DNA of 64,000 nt, from assembly GCF_014212015.1 (NCBI RefSeq), contig NZ_JACJVN010000051.1, positions 19,182-83,181 on the forward strand, given 5' to 3'. Source of the stretch: Cohnella lubricantis (GTDB lineage Bacteria > Bacillota > Bacilli > Paenibacillales > Paenibacillaceae). The translations under genes and the position numbers were made by a program. Of this stretch, positions 25,637-33,699 are shown piece by piece. Numbering within the stretch: position 1 is the stretch's first letter; every line of letters starts with the position of its first letter. The notes under the pieces were generated by a model that searched no databases, was not told where the DNA came from, and worked only from the letters and a program-made list of their open reading frames with translations.

Positions 25637-27906
25637 GCTCTGACCTCCTCTAATGGTTCAGATGTGCGAACGGGTCGGTCGCCGAACACGGCGTGCTCCA
25701 GCAGCTCCGCGACGTCCCTCGCCCGGACGTCCTCTTCAGCTTCCTTCATCTTGGTCCCGTCTTCAAACATAGCGAGGCAGTAAGGGCACGCGCTGCTGAC
25801 GACCGTGGGACCCACGGCCAATGCTTGCTCGGTGCGCGCCAGATTGACCCGCTTGCCCGCCGTCTCCTCCATCCACATCATTCCGCCGCCGGCGCCGCAG
25901 CACATGGCGTTCTCCCGATTGCGCGCCATCTCGACGAGCCGGACGCCCGGGATCGCCTTCAGCACGTTGCGCGGCGCGTCGTATACGCCGTTGTAACGGC
26001 CGAGGTAGCACGAATCGTGGTAGACGATCCGCTCCTGCACTTCGTGTCGCGGCTGCAGCTTGCCTTCGCGGACGAGCTGCTCCAGAAGCTGGGTATGGTG
26101 AAGCACCTCCACGCCTTCCAGACCGAAATCCGGATATTCGTTCTTGAGCGTGTTGAAGGTGTGCGGGCAAGCGGTGACGATTCGGCGAACGCCGTACTTC
26201 TTGAACGTCTCGATGTTCTCGGCGGCGAGCTGCTGGAACAGCATCTCGTTGCCCATCCGGCGCGGCGTGTCGCCCGAGTTCTTCTCCTCGTTGCCGAGAA
26301 TCGCGAAGCTGACTCCCGCTTCCTGCATCAGGCGGACGAACGCCCGCGAGATGCGGCGGCTGCGCTGGTCGTAGGAGCCCATCGAGCCGACGAAGAACAA
26401 GTAGTCGAAGCCGGGATTGTCCTTGACCGTCGGCACGCTTATGCCTTCAATCTCGGCGGTCCAATTCGCGCGGTCACCCCGGCTCAGACCCCACGGATTG
26501 CCTTGGCGCTCGATGTTCTGCAGCGCGCGCTGCCCGTCGTGCGGCAGGCTGCCCTGCATGAGCACGAGATGGCGGCGCAGGTCGATGATCTTGTCGACGT
26601 GCTCGTTGCCGACCGGGCATTGATCCTCGCAGTTGCGGCACGTCGTGCACGACCAGATCTCGTCCTCGGTCATGACGTCGCCGATCAGCTCGAGCTCCAG
26701 CGGATTGTTCGCCGGATCTCGATGCCAGGCGGACTTCTGCCAGTCCAGCGTCGGGCGAATGTCGGTGACGGCGCCTTCCCGAGCCGCCTTGCGACCGCCC
26801 GCATTGTCGGCGCTCGACGCGGCGGCCTCTCGCTCCCCGGCCTCCGACGCCGCTTCGCGCCACGCGACGCCCGAAGCGACGGCTGCCGGAGCCATCGCGT
26901 GCGCTCCGGCCGACGCCGACGCGGGGAACGCGAACGCCGGCGCCCAAGGCGACTTGCTCGTGACGGCGGCGCCCTTCTCCTGCAGATGGTCGCGCAGCTT
27001 CGTGATCAGGTGCATCGGCGACAGCGCCTTGCCGGTGTTCGACGCCGGGCAGACGTTCGTGCAGCGGCCGCATTCGACGCAGGCGTAGAAGTCGAGCATC
27101 TGCTTCTGCGTGAAGTCTTCGATCTTGCCGGCGCCGAACGATTCCGCGTTCTCGTCCTCCAAGTCGAGCTTGCTCAATCGGCCGACGGGCTCACGGCGGC
27201 GCAGCCAAATGTTCAGCGGCGCGGTCAACAGGTGGAAGTGCTTCGACTGCGGGACGTAGACGAGGAAGGAGAGCAGCACGAGCAGGTGCACCCACCAGAA
27301 GACATAGAAGACGGCTTCCGCCGCGCCTACCGGCATGCCGGAGAAGATCGCCGCGATCGCCGACGAGATCGGCGCGTAGCCCGAAGGCTCAAGGCCGAGC
27401 CAGACGCGTTCGAAGCCAAGCGCGAACAGCACCGACAGCATCAGAGTGAAAATAAAATAAACAACAAGGCTCGGCTTCCAGCCCCGCTTCAGCCGCGGGA
27501 GCTTCTCCCCGTAGCGGCGGTACGCGGCGTAGCCCATGGCGGCGAGCACGAGGAAGACGACCGCCTCCTGCATGAGCCCGAACAGGCCGTAGGCCGGGAA
27601 CGGAACGTGCTTGCCGTCCGTCAAGCCCTTGACGATGAGATCGAGCGCGCCGAATTGCACAATAATGAAGCCGTAGAAAATGACGATGTGCATCATCCCG
27701 CTGCGGGGATCCTTCAGGAGCTTCTTCTGACCGAACACCTGCGAGAGGAATTCGGCCATTCTCCCTTCGCCGCCCCCGCTGAAGGAGGCGGGCTGGCCTA
27801 GCTTCTTGACATAGAGATAGCGGTGGTAGACGGCCCGGTAGAACAAGTAGAGCGCATACCCGGCTGCCGCCAGAAATAAGAGGAGATTCGCGATCTGCCA
27901 CGCCAT
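25633..27906 (-). CDS. fadF: Membrane iron-sulfur reductase, FadF/YwjF type (CCG domains)
   Basis: 757-residue membrane protein related to heterodisulfide reductase. It has five or six N-terminal spans (about 1-240), two 4Fe-4S motifs (CVECGRCTNVCPAS and CTTCRNCEDQCPVG) and two CCG domains (CYLGRYNGVYD; AMCCGAGGGMMW). It likely passes electrons from reduced ETF to the quinone pool during fatty-acid oxidation. An Ala/Gly/Glu-rich stretch of about 60 residues between the two 4Fe-4S motifs looks like an insertion relative to shorter bacillar homologues. ATG 27906 (third codon of the open frame) has the better spacing from AAAGGA. First gene of the minus-strand fad unit. Confidence 0.9.
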   Translation of the reverse strand: MAWQIANLLLFLAAAGYALYLFYRAVYHRYLYVKKLGQPASFSGGGEGRMAEFLSQVFGQKKLLKDPRSGMMHIVIFYGFIIVQFGALDLIVKGLTDGKHVPFPAYGLFGLMQEAVVFLVLAAMGYAAYRRYGEKLPRLKRGWKPSLVVYFIFTLMLSVLFALGFERVWLGLEPSGYAPISSAIAAIFSGMPVGAAEAVFYVFWWVHLLVLLSFLVYVPQSKHFHLLTAPLNIWLRRREPVGRLSKLDLEDENAESFGAGKIEDFTQKQMLDFYACVECGRCTNVCPASNTGKALSPMHLITKLRDHLQEKGAAVTSKSPWAPAFAFPASASAGAHAMAPAAVASGVAWREAASEAGEREAAASSADNAGGRKAAREGAVTDIRPTLDWQKSAWHRDPANNPLELELIGDVMTEDEIWSCTTCRNCEDQCPVGNEHVDKIIDLRRHLVLMQGSLPHDGQRALQNIERQGNPWGLSRGDRANWTAEIEGISVPTVKDNPGFDYLFFVGSMGSYDQRSRRISRAFVRLMQEAGVSFAILGNEEKNSGDTPRRMGNEMLFQQLAAENIETFKKYGVRRIVTACPHTFNTLKNEYPDFGLEGVEVLHHTQLLEQLVREGKLQPRHEVQERIVYHDSCYLGRYNGVYDAPRNVLKAIPGVRLVEMARNRENAMCCGAGGGMMWMEETAGKRVNLARTEQALAVGPTVVSSACPYCLAMFEDGTKMKEAEEDVRARDVAELLEHAVFGDRPVRTSEPLEEVRA

Positions 27907-28049
27907 AGACATCCGTCCTTTCCCGTTCTGCTGCGAGTTCCGATAGCTTCATGCCAGGTTCTTCGTCAAGCCAATTGCGAGAAGTTGCCGCGGATATAAG
28001 GTTGTGTTGTGGCGATGCTGATGGACTGCGGAGTTGCGTCTGCGAAGTC

Positions 28050-28063
28050 TGTAAACGGTTACA
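28050..28063. promoter_or_regulatory. CcpA cre box in the fadF-fadR divergent region
   Basis: TGTAAACGGTTACA fits the cre consensus (TGWAANCGNTNWCA) at every position. It lies 35 bp upstream of the fadR -35 element and about 145 bp upstream of fadF, so glucose repression of one or both units is likely. Catabolite repression of the FadR regulon is established in B. subtilis. Confidence 0.8.
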
Positions 28064-28097
28064 ACCGCTCCGTAATATAAATCTTATGAGGCGATCC

Positions 28098-28126
28098 TTG
28101 ACTTTCGGATAGGTTTCTCATAAGAT
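28098..28126 (+). promoter_or_regulatory. Sigma-A promoter of fadR-etfBA
   Basis: TTGACT and TAAGAT with a 17-bp spacer predict a start near 28133. An 8-bp inverted repeat CTTATGAG (28083-28090) / CTCATAAG (28117-28124) brackets the -35 element and overlaps the -10 element. Confidence 0.8.
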
Positions 28127-28135
28127 GGAGGAAAA

Positions 28136-28154
28136 ATGAATGATCATTCATTCA
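28136..28154. promoter_or_regulatory. FadR operator (autoregulatory)
   Basis: ATGAATGATCATTCATTCA contains a perfect 16-bp palindrome and closely resembles the FadR box of B. subtilis (TGAATGA ... TCATTCA type). It begins at the predicted transcription start of fadR, so binding would block the promoter. Its first ATG is not the fadR start: no ribosome site precedes it. Confidence 0.85.
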
Positions 28155-28186
28155 GTTACTGTGAATTTTATCACTGGGGTGCCGAC

Positions 28187-28768
28187 ATGACAAGTAGAAA
28201 AAATGAAAAATACGCGCTTATCCTGCGTGCCGCTGAGAAAGTCATCGCCGAGAACGGCTTCCACGGCTCGCAAGTGTCGCGGATCGCGAAGGAAGCCGGC
28301 GTCGCCGACGGCACCATCTATCTCTACTTCAAGAACAAGGAGGATATTCTCATCTCCCTGTTCCAGAACCGGCTCGGCGAGCTGGTCGCCTTGTTCAACG
28401 AGAGCATCCGCGAGACCGATTCGGCGGACGCGGCGCTGCGCAAAGTGTGCGAGCTCCACTATCGCGAATTGGAGAGCAACGTCGATCTCGCCTACGTGAC
28501 CCAGATCGAGCTCCGCCAGAGCTCGCTGGAGCTGCGCAAAGCGATCGGCCTCGCGGTGAAGCCCTATATTGAATTAATCGAGCATATCCTCCGAAAGGGG
28601 GTCGAAGAGAAGTCGTTCCGTCCCGACCTTGACGTCAAGCTGACGCGGCTGCTCATCTTCGGGGCGATGGACGAAGTCGTCACGTCCTGGCTCATCGCCG
28701 GGCGCAAGTATTCGCTAAGCGCGCAAGTGGATAAGACGGTCGAGTTTTTCCTGAGGGGTCTCAAATAA
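28187..28768 (+). CDS. fadR: TetR-family fatty-acid degradation regulator
   Basis: 193-residue repressor, close to the length of B. subtilis FadR. The N-terminal helix-turn-helix (VSRIAKEAGVADGTIYLYFKNKEDIL, about 28-53) is strongly FadR-like. The C-terminal helical domain would bind long-chain acyl-CoA, which releases the repressor from DNA. The start is ATG 28187 with GGGGTG upstream; the open frame begins at 28136 inside the operator. It is followed by etfB after 22 bp, forming fadR-etfB-etfA as in the bacillar lcfA operon. It is expected to control both divergent fad units. Confidence 0.92.
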   Translation: MTSRKNEKYALILRAAEKVIAENGFHGSQVSRIAKEAGVADGTIYLYFKNKEDILISLFQNRLGELVALFNESIRETDSADAALRKVCELHYRELESNVDLAYVTQIELRQSSLELRKAIGLAVKPYIELIEHILRKGVEEKSFRPDLDVKLTRLLIFGAMDEVVTSWLIAGRKYSLSAQVDKTVEFFLRGLK

Positions 28769-28790
28769 CCTGCGAGAGGGGTTTTCTTCG

Positions 28791-29558
28791 ATGAACATCT
28801 GCGTCTTATTGAAGCAAACGTTCGACACCGAGGAGAAGGTCGTCCTTCGCGACGGCGCGGTATCCGAGGACGGCGTCAAGTTCGTCATCAATCCGTACGA
28901 CGAGTATGCGGTAGAAGAAGCGATCCTGCTTCGTGACAAGGCGGGCGGCACGATCGTCGTCGTCTCCGTCGGGCCGGAGCGGACAGCCGAAGCGCTGCGC
29001 ACGGCGCTCGCCATGGGGGCAGACGAAGCGGTGCTCATCGCGAACGAGCGCATCGGCGGCGACGAGCACGCCGTGTCGAAGGCGCTCGCCTCTTATATCG
29101 GCAGGCATTCGTTCGACGTTGTGCTCGGCGGCAACTTCTCCGTCGACAACGGCGCCGGCCAGGTCGCCGTGCGCGTAGCCGAGCTGCTCGGAATGCCGCA
29201 CGTCAGCTCCGTCACGAAGCTGACAGTGGACGGCGCATCAGCTACGGCGCTGCGCGATGCCGAGGGCGACACCGAGACGGTGGAGGTTCGGCTGCCGGCG
29301 GTGTTCACCGCACAGCAAGGCTTGAACGAACCGCGCTATCCGTCACTGCCCGGCATTATGAAGGCGAAGAAGAAGCCGTTCGCGCAGCTGACGCTGGACG
29401 ATCTCGGCTTGAGCGAAGCGGAGCTCGAGCCGCGGACGGCTCGCGAGCAGCTCTCGCTGCCGCCGCAGCGCCAAGCGGGAAGGCTGCTGAAGGGCTCGGC
29501 AGCCGAGCAGGCGGCGGAGCTCGTGCACCTGCTGCGCACGGAATCGAAGGTTATTTAA
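28791..29558 (+). CDS. etfB: Electron transfer flavoprotein, beta subunit
   Basis: 255-residue ETF beta chain, which binds AMP and forms a heterodimer with EtfA. It accepts electrons from acyl-CoA dehydrogenase. The ETF signature is visible from the N-terminus (MNICVLLKQTFDTEE, INPYDEYAVEEAI). It continues with GGNFSVDNGAGQVAVRVAELLGMPHVSSV and RYPSLPGIMKAKKKPF. GAGAGGGG precedes ATG 28791. It is the middle gene of fadR-etfB-etfA, 21 bp before etfA. Confidence 0.95.
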   Translation: MNICVLLKQTFDTEEKVVLRDGAVSEDGVKFVINPYDEYAVEEAILLRDKAGGTIVVVSVGPERTAEALRTALAMGADEAVLIANERIGGDEHAVSKALASYIGRHSFDVVLGGNFSVDNGAGQVAVRVAELLGMPHVSSVTKLTVDGASATALRDAEGDTETVEVRLPAVFTAQQGLNEPRYPSLPGIMKAKKKPFAQLTLDDLGLSEAELEPRTAREQLSLPPQRQAGRLLKGSAAEQAAELVHLLRTESKVI

Positions 29559-29579
29559 GCCGATAAGGGGGAACCTCGG

Positions 29580-30563
29580 ATGAGCCAAACATACGTTGTC
29601 GTCGCGGAAGCGCGCGGCGGGAAGCTGCGGCAAGTAACGTTGGAAGCGGTTCAAGCGGCGCGGTCCGCCAAGCGGGAAGAGGATCGGGTCGCGGCGGTGC
29701 TGATTGGCCATGCGGTGGAGCCGCTGGCGGCCGAGTTGGCCGGCTATACGGACGGACCGGTGCATGTCGTCGACCATCCAGATTTGGAGCTTTACAATCC
29801 CGAAACCTATGCGACAGCGCTGGAAGCAGCTCTCGAATCGCTGGCTCCAAGCGCGGTGTTCCTCGGCCATACGGCGATCGGGCGCGATCTGGCGCCGGCG
29901 ATCGCCGCTCGGCTCGGCGCGGGCCAAATCTCCGACGTCATCGCCATTCAGCGGGACGGCGGCGGCGAGGAAGCTTCGTTCACGCGTCCGCTCTACGCCG
30001 GCAAGGCATTCGAGACGAAGCGCTTCGTTGGAGACGGCGTTCGGGTCGTGACGGTTCGGCCGAACAATTTTCCGGCGGCGGAGCCCGCACCCGCGCCGGG
30101 AGCGGTCGTGAGCGTCGCCTACTCCGCTCCCTCCGACCTGCGCACGGTCGTGAAGGACGTCGTTCGCAAGATGAGCGGCAAGGTCGACCTGACCGAAGCG
30201 AAGATCGTCGTCTCCGGCGGACGCGGCGTGAAGAGCGCCGAAGGCTTCAAGCCGCTGGAGGAGCTGGCCGAGACGCTCGGCGCGGCAGTCGGCGCTTCCC
30301 GCGGAGCCTGCGACGCCGGCTATTGCGACTACGCGCTGCAGATCGGCCAGACCGGCAAAGTCGTCACGCCGGAGATCTACATCGCCTGCGGCATCAGCGG
30401 CGCGATCCAGCATCTCGCAGGGATGAGCCAATCGCGCGTCATCATCGCGATCAACAAGGACCCGGAGGCGCCGATCTTCAAGGTCGCGGACTACGGCATC
30501 GTCGGCGACCTGTTCGAGGTTGTTCCGCTGCTGACGGCAGAGTTCAGGAAAGTGCTGGTCTAA
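29580..30563 (+). CDS. etfA: Electron transfer flavoprotein, alpha subunit
   Basis: 327-residue ETF alpha chain. The FAD-binding C-terminal domain shows [61 protein letters not shown] and a terminal [20 protein letters not shown]. With EtfB it carries electrons from FadE to a membrane acceptor, here probably FadF. AAGGGGGAA precedes ATG 29580. Last gene of its operon, directly followed by an intrinsic terminator. Confidence 0.95.
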   Translation: MSQTYVVVAEARGGKLRQVTLEAVQAARSAKREEDRVAAVLIGHAVEPLAAELAGYTDGPVHVVDHPDLELYNPETYATALEAALESLAPSAVFLGHTAIGRDLAPAIAARLGAGQISDVIAIQRDGGGEEASFTRPLYAGKAFETKRFVGDGVRVVTVRPNNFPAAEPAPAPGAVVSVAYSAPSDLRTVVKDVVRKMSGKVDLTEAKIVVSGGRGVKSAEGFKPLEELAETLGAAVGASRGACDAGYCDYALQIGQTGKVVTPEIYIACGISGAIQHLAGMSQSRVIIAINKDPEAPIFKVADYGIVGDLFEVVPLLTAEFRKVLV

Positions 30564-30584
30564 TATCTTCGCTCCGGGCATTCG

Positions 30585-30628
30585 GGCTTTCCCTCGGCAT
30601 TGTCATGCTGGCGGGAAGGCCTTTTTTT
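30585..30628 (+). terminator. Rho-independent terminator of fadR-etfBA
   Basis: Stem GGCTTTCCC / GGGAAGGCC with an inner CGGCAT / ATGCTG stem, followed by seven T residues. It begins 22 bp past the etfA stop codon. Confidence 0.92.
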
Positions 30629-30684
30629 CGACCATCTGGATGTGCGCTCGTCAGACTCGGTGCAGGTTCTTCCGGCTGCATTTC

Positions 30685-30747
30685 CCTCTTGTTGTGAACA
30701 CGCGTTCATGCTAATCTAGTATGGTTTAGTGCAGCGACAACAAGAGG
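30685..30747 (+). promoter_or_regulatory. Inverted repeat covering the MATE ribosome site
   Basis: CCTCTTGTTGT (30685-30695) and ACAACAAGAGG (30737-30747) are perfect 11-bp complements. The right arm contains the AGAGG ribosome site of the MATE gene. Between them lies a second palindrome TGAACACGCGTTCA. If transcribed, the stem would hide the ribosome site. Alternatively TTGTTG-N17-TAATCT could be a promoter with the inner palindrome as operator. Confidence 0.5.
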
Positions 30748-30755
30748 TGACTACT

Positions 30756-32123
30756 ATGGACAAGAATCGGGAGCTCAGATTGTTCAAGCTAACCTGGCCG
30801 ATTCTGCTGGAAAATTTGCTGTTTATGCTAATGAGCACGGCGGATACGCTGATGCTCAGCGGCGTGTCTGATAAAGCCGTATCTGCAGTCGGAGTTGCCG
30901 GCCAGTTCGTCTTCATCGCAATCATTCTCATTGGGGTCATCAATAACGGCGCGGACGTCGTGATCTCCCAATACCTTGGCTCCGGCCGAAGATTCGAAGC
31001 CTCCAAGATCGCCGCGCTGACCGTGACGATGAATCTGCTCGCGGGCCTGACGATCAGCCTGCTGTTCATCGCGTTCACCAAGCCGCTCATGGGCCTGATG
31101 AATCTCGAGCCGGACACGATGGACATGGCGGTGACGTATCTCCGAATTGTCGGCGGCTGGATCTTCTTCCAGGCGATCATCAACGCGTTGTCGGGCATCA
31201 TCCGAACTTACGGCTATGCCAAAGAAGCGATGCTCGTCTCGCTCGGCATGAACGTCGTGCACATCGCGCTCAACTACGCGCTGATCTTCGGCAAGGCCGG
31301 AATGCCTGCGCTCGGCGTCGAGGGCGCCGCCCTGTCGACGGTTATGAGCCGCGGCGCGGCGATTGTAGTCTTCCTCTGGATGATGTACAAGGTCGTGGAT
31401 GTCCGCATTCGGATGAAGGATTACTTGACCATCAGCAAGGAGTATCTGGGCAAGATTCTCACGATCGGCGTTCCGACGGCGCTCGAGTCCGTCCTGTACC
31501 ACTGCTGCCAGTCCGTCTTCCTCTACTACGCCTCGTTCCTGGGCGACATGGCGCTGGCTTCGCGGCAATACGCCATGAACATCTCCAGCTACGTCTACCT
31601 CTTCAGCTTGGCTTGCGGAACGGCCACGGCCATTCTCGTTGGGCGGCTCGTCGGCGGCGAACGGCCGGAGGAAGCCTACAAGCGAGTCTGGAAGAGCGCA
31701 TTCTGGAGCGTATCCATCACCGTCGTCATCGACCTGATCGCCATCTCTGTCCGCCATCCGCTCATGGGCTTGTTCACCGAAGATCCGGATATTCTGAAGC
31801 TGGCGGCCCAGATGGTCGTGCTCAGCTTGGTGCTGGAATCGGGGCGGTCTCTCAATATGCTGTTCGTCCCTGCGCTGCGGGCGGCAGGCGACGCCAAGTA
31901 TACCGTCTATTGGGGAATCGTCTCGATGGTGTGCATGAGCCTGCCCCTCGGCTACGTGCTCGTCTTCGTGTTCGACATGGGACTGGCCGGCATCTGGCTC
32001 GCGATCGCTGCCGACGAATGGGCGCGCGGCATCATCATGTTCTTCCGCTGGCGCAGCCGCAGGTGGGAAGGCAAGGCGCTCGTCTCGGCGGAGCGGAAGC
32101 CGGCGGCCGCGTTGGAGACTTAA
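30756..32123 (+). CDS. MATE-family efflux transporter
   Basis: 455-residue multidrug/toxin extrusion protein with 12 predicted spans in two homologous halves. N-terminal LFKLTWPILLENLLFMLMSTADTLMLSGVSDKAVSAVGVA and the ISQYLGSGRR segment are typical, as is the matching second-half region around FLGDMALASRQYAMNISSYVYLFSLACGTATAILVGRLVG. Exports cationic or organic compounds using a Na+ or H+ gradient. ATG 30756 with AGAGGTGA upstream is preferred over the in-frame start at 30729. It stands alone between the etf terminator and a convergent hairpin, with a suggestive leader (see the inverted repeat). Confidence 0.88.
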   Translation: MDKNRELRLFKLTWPILLENLLFMLMSTADTLMLSGVSDKAVSAVGVAGQFVFIAIILIGVINNGADVVISQYLGSGRRFEASKIAALTVTMNLLAGLTISLLFIAFTKPLMGLMNLEPDTMDMAVTYLRIVGGWIFFQAIINALSGIIRTYGYAKEAMLVSLGMNVVHIALNYALIFGKAGMPALGVEGAALSTVMSRGAAIVVFLWMMYKVVDVRIRMKDYLTISKEYLGKILTIGVPTALESVLYHCCQSVFLYYASFLGDMALASRQYAMNISSYVYLFSLACGTATAILVGRLVGGERPEEAYKRVWKSAFWSVSITVVIDLIAISVRHPLMGLFTEDPDILKLAAQMVVLSLVLESGRSLNMLFVPALRAAGDAKYTVYWGIVSMVCMSLPLGYVLVFVFDMGLAGIWLAIAADEWARGIIMFFRWRSRRWEGKALVSAERKPAAALET

Positions 32124-32139
32124 GGGACTCCTCTATGCC

Positions 32140-32206
32140 GACAGCACCCCTTCGAGCTCATCGATTCCCCGCAAGGGATTCCATGATGCTTCGAAGGGGT
32201 GCTGTC
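32140..32206. terminator. Large hairpin between convergent MATE and phosphatase genes
   Basis: Perfect 16-bp arms GACAGCACCCCTTCGA / TCGAAGGGGTGCTGTC around a 35-base partly self-complementary loop. It lies midway between convergent stop codons with no clear T-run, and probably acts as a bidirectional transcript end. Confidence 0.6.
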
Positions 32207-32234
32207 TTGCGCGCTCTCTTAAGTACTTTCTATT

Positions 32235-33506
32235 TTACTTTGCCTTCAAGCCCAGCGCTTGCATCATCTTCGTGAATACTTCCGTATTCTCATAGATTCC
32301 GCTGAACAGCTCGCCGCCGGGACCCATGGCCGTCACCGGAATGTCCGATGCCGTATGGCCGGATGTCGTCCAATCGACATAGAACATGGCATCGGAGTTC
32401 GCTATCTTGAACGGGCCGTCTTCCTTCGAGATCGCGTCGCCCGATTCATCCTTGTCATCGGACTCTTCAATCGAGAAGCCGCCTGTCTCGTGGTCGGCGA
32501 GCACGATCACCAGCGTGTCCGGGTGGGACTTCGCGTAGAGCTTCGCCGCTTTAACCGCCTTGTCCAGCTCCTGGCCGGTCTGGATCGTCTTCTCCGCATT
32601 GTTGCTATGCGCGAACTCATCCGTTCCCTCTTCTTCTATCACCAGGAAGAAGCCCTTCTTGGTCTTATCAAGAAGGCCGATCGCCTTCTTCGTCATATCG
32701 GACAGCGAGACGACAGGAGCATAGATGTCGCCTTTGCCTTCTTCTCTCTGCTGGAACATCTCTTCATTCGAGAACAGGCCGAGAACCTTGCCGCTCTTCG
32801 CGGCTTGAAAGCTGGCTTGATCGTTCACGTACGTATAGCCGAGCGACTGCGCCTTCTCGACCAGATTGCCCTGCGTACCCTTGCTCTTCTCGCTTGGATC
32901 TTCCGCCGGTTCGTCCGGGTATTTGCCAGGGTTGCCCGCAGGATACCAGAAGTCTTCGCCGCCGCCGAGCAGCACGTCTACCTTGGATTGCGTCAAATAT
33001 TGAAGCGCGATGTCGCTCTGCTTCGAACGGTCTTCGACGTGCGAGCCGAACGCCGCAGGGGTAGCGTCGGTCACTTGGCTCGTCGTGACTAGTCCCGTTG
33101 CCATTCCGGCTTCGTTCGCATATTCGAGAATCGTCTTGACGGGCTTCTTGTCCTTGTCTACGCCAATCGCGCCGTTATAAGTCTTCACGCCGCTCGCGAA
33201 AGCTGTAGCCGCTGCCGCAGAGTCCGTGACCGGAACCGTCGAGCTCGAACGGAAAATGCCGGTGTAAGGCATATCGTCCATCTCCAGCTTGCCCGTCTCG
33301 CCTACCGTCGCCAGACGGATCGCGCTGCGCTGGGACAAGCCCATACCGTCGCCTACGAACAGAATGACGTTCTTCGTTTTGCTGGGCGCCGCCGATGCTT
33401 GATTCGCATGCGATCCCGGGAAGATTGGCGTGCCAGACGCGATCAGAGCCGCTGCCGCTGTCGTTACCGCCGCTGCCTTCAAAGCCGTTTGAACTTTACT
33501 CACCAT
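32235..33506 (-). CDS. Secreted alkaline phosphatase
   Basis: 423-residue phosphomonoesterase of the PhoA fold. It has a signal peptide (about 1-40, ending HANQASAA), the metal site NVILFVGDGMG, and the nucleophilic serine in VTDSAAAATAFASGVKT. The EEGTDEFAHSN, LADHETGG and SGHTASDIPV motifs supply the Zn/Mg ligands Asp/His of the family. It releases phosphate from organic esters outside the cell. The chosen start ATG 33506 has AAGGAG six bases upstream; the open frame begins at 33542. Single gene, divergent from the histidine kinase with an AT-rich 190-bp region between. PhoP control is likely from the family but I could not confirm Pho boxes. Confidence 0.9.
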   Translation of the reverse strand: MVSKVQTALKAAAVTTAAAALIASGTPIFPGSHANQASAAPSKTKNVILFVGDGMGLSQRSAIRLATVGETGKLEMDDMPYTGIFRSSSTVPVTDSAAAATAFASGVKTYNGAIGVDKDKKPVKTILEYANEAGMATGLVTTSQVTDATPAAFGSHVEDRSKQSDIALQYLTQSKVDVLLGGGEDFWYPAGNPGKYPDEPAEDPSEKSKGTQGNLVEKAQSLGYTYVNDQASFQAAKSGKVLGLFSNEEMFQQREEGKGDIYAPVVSLSDMTKKAIGLLDKTKKGFFLVIEEEGTDEFAHSNNAEKTIQTGQELDKAVKAAKLYAKSHPDTLVIVLADHETGGFSIEESDDKDESGDAISKEDGPFKIANSDAMFYVDWTTSGHTASDIPVTAMGPGGELFSGIYENTEVFTKMMQALGLKAK

Positions 33507-33699
33507 CCATCGCTCCTTCTCACTTTGGGTCTTCTTGTTCACATAGATGGTAAGTTACTACTTTAAACGGAAAATTAGTCTAGCGTAATCGCTTGGTTAA
33601 ATCGCATCTATCATTTAAGAAAATATTGTATATTAAGAATATAGCGGAAATAGCCTATTCTACTTCAAGATCATTTCAGTTAAAGGCAGGTGTCGAGTA

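Noticed and set aside
30685..30755. Known guanidine-type riboswitch before the MATE gene
   Set aside because: The conserved loop sequences of those classes were not found; only an inverted repeat is visible.
33507..33699. PhoP boxes upstream of the alkaline phosphatase gene
   Set aside because: Some TTAACC/ATTACG-like hexamers occur at about 11-bp steps, but they match the TTAACA consensus too poorly to claim.
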